From: Gammaproteobacteria bacterium
Lineage (GTDB): Bacteria; Pseudomonadota; Gammaproteobacteria; SZUA-229
Direction: 5' to 3'
NCBI GenBank assembly: GCA_029879605.1
Contig: JAOUQA010000127.1
Location: 1 to 6,425 of the forward strand
Length of the DNA stretch: 6,425 bases
The notes under the pieces were generated by a model that saw only the letters and a list, made by a program, of their open reading frames with translations, was not told the DNA's origin and searched no databases. This document shows, in pieces, positions 5,646-6,425 of the stretch. Made by a program: the position numbers and the translations under genes. The stretch's first letter is position 1, and every line of letters begins with the position of its first letter.

Positions 5646-6425
5646 ATTAATACATTCAATCTGTTCATGCTGATTTTTGTGACATTTTTTATGATTTCAG
5701 CTAATGCACAGTCTAAAGCATCGGTCTGGGGTAACACACCTGAAGAAGTTCTCGATCGAACCAGTCAGCATCTCAAAAAACAGCCGAGTGATCCTGTTGC
5801 CCTGTTTTATAAGGGGCTTGCCCACTCCAGTTTAAAACAATGGTCGCAGGCTCGATCAATTTTTCAGCGCCTGTCAGAAAAGCATGCTGACTGGCCAGAG
5901 CCAAAAAATAATCTGGCAGTGGCTTTACTGAAACAGGGGCAACTTGAAAAGGCGCAGCAAAGCATTGATGCAGCGATTAATAGTCAGCCCAGTTTTAGAG
6001 TGGCACAGAAAAATCGTAATAAGATCTATGAATATCTGGCAGCCCAGGCCTATGAAAAGGCGCTTGGGAATCATAAAAAGGCAAATTTGCCTGAACTTGA
6101 TCTGTTAACTGAGCTTACGATGAACATGCCTCAGCCAGAACCCAGGGTTATTATCAAACATGTTCCCCAGCCAGTGATCACGAAAAAGATAGAACCAGAA
6201 CAGAAAAATAACAGGGATGACAGTCCGCGGGTGAAACAGCAGCTTCATGACTGGGCAAAAGCCTGGTCTGAGGCGGATGAAAAGCATTATTTTTCATCAT
6301 ATTCGACCAATTTCAGGCCATCTGACCTGAGAAAGGACTATACTCAATGGCGTAATATTCGACGTTTAAGGCTGAGAAAGTATCAGAATATATTAGTCAG
6401 TCTTGAAAATATTAAAGTTTATTTC
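5646..6425 (+). CDS. Exported TPR protein with C-terminal NTF2-like (Cds6-type) domain, 3'-truncated
   Basis: An open frame runs from a TAG at 5634 to the window edge; 260 residues are visible from the proposed ATT start. Seen: an uncharged hydrophobic segment (residues 5-18) ending in ANA-Q (cleavage after residue 21), a signal-peptidase I pattern, so the product is probably periplasmic. Two TPR-like units follow (about 47-83 and 84-118; ALFYKGLAHSSLKQWSQAR and NNLAVALLKQGQLEKAQ), then a Lys/Pro-rich linker (about 160-195). From about 197 comes an NTF2-like start, WAKAWSEADEKHYFSSYS followed by a Trp/Arg-rich helix (W235 to R244). This arrangement resembles proteins annotated near L,D-transpeptidases (Cds6 C-terminal type), so a peptidoglycan-related role is inferred, not shown. 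If the start is ATG at 5667, the visible length is 253 and the signal segment loses its first seven residues. The gap to purF is 14 bp, suggesting cotranscription. Confidence 0.8.
   Translation, partial: MNTFNLFMLIFVTFFMISANAQSKASVWGNTPEEVLDRTSQHLKKQPSDPVALFYKGLAHSSLKQWSQARSIFQRLSEKHADWPEPKNNLAVALLKQGQLEKAQQSIDAAINSQPSFRVAQKNRNKIYEYLAAQAYEKALGNHKKANLPELDLLTELTMNMPQPEPRVIIKHVPQPVITKKIEPEQKNNRDDSPRVKQQLHDWAKAWSEADEKHYFSSYSTNFRPSDLRKDYTQWRNIRRLRLRKYQNILVSLENIKVYF

Noticed and set aside
5444..5650. 68-codon plus-strand frame overlapping the purF end
   Set aside because: It is an alternative frame of the purF C-terminal region, with hydrophobic low-complexity content and no family match. The purF frame is clearly coding there.

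Overview
The window is a stretch of gammaproteobacterial chromosome, all genes on the + strand, carrying the classic housekeeping block trpA - accD - folC - dedD - cvpA - purF, followed by the start of a less familiar exported TPR protein. The gene order (accD-folC-dedD-cvpA-purF as in Escherichia, with trpA in front as in many other Gammaproteobacteria) and protein lengths close to the E. coli homologues (FolC 424 aa, CvpA 162 aa, PurF 503 aa) point to a gammaproteobacterium. By eye the composition is moderate to AT-leaning (roughly mid-40s % GC). I cannot name a genus. I see no mobile element, tRNA, rRNA, CRISPR array or phage signal.

Layout: 1-717 is trpA, cut at its 5' end by the window edge. 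After a 63-bp gap with a small hairpin comes accD (781-1644). A 163-bp AT-rich gap (1645-1807), the longest here, holds a weak terminator-like hairpin and may be a transcriptional joint. folC (1808-3082) is followed after 3 bp by dedD (3086-3535), which starts at TTG with its Shine-Dalgarno sequence inside the end of folC. A 64-bp gap with overlapping inverted repeats leads to cvpA (3600-4088), and a 31-bp gap to purF (4120-5631). Fourteen bases later a new exported protein gene begins and runs off the right edge; its best start is a rare ATT codon at 5646 behind a strong AGGAGA.

The block mixes tryptophan synthesis (TrpA), the first step of fatty acid synthesis (AccD), folate polyglutamylation (FolC), peptidoglycan/septum binding (DedD), a membrane protein (CvpA) and the first step of purine synthesis (PurF). 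FolC and PurF are linked biochemically, because purine synthesis uses folate one-carbon units; DedD and the last gene both concern the cell envelope.

I did not find a previously undescribed system. The points most worth a second look are the apparent AUU start of the last gene, the Asp-to-Glu change at the second catalytic position of TrpA, and the mutually exclusive hairpins at the dedD-cvpA junction.
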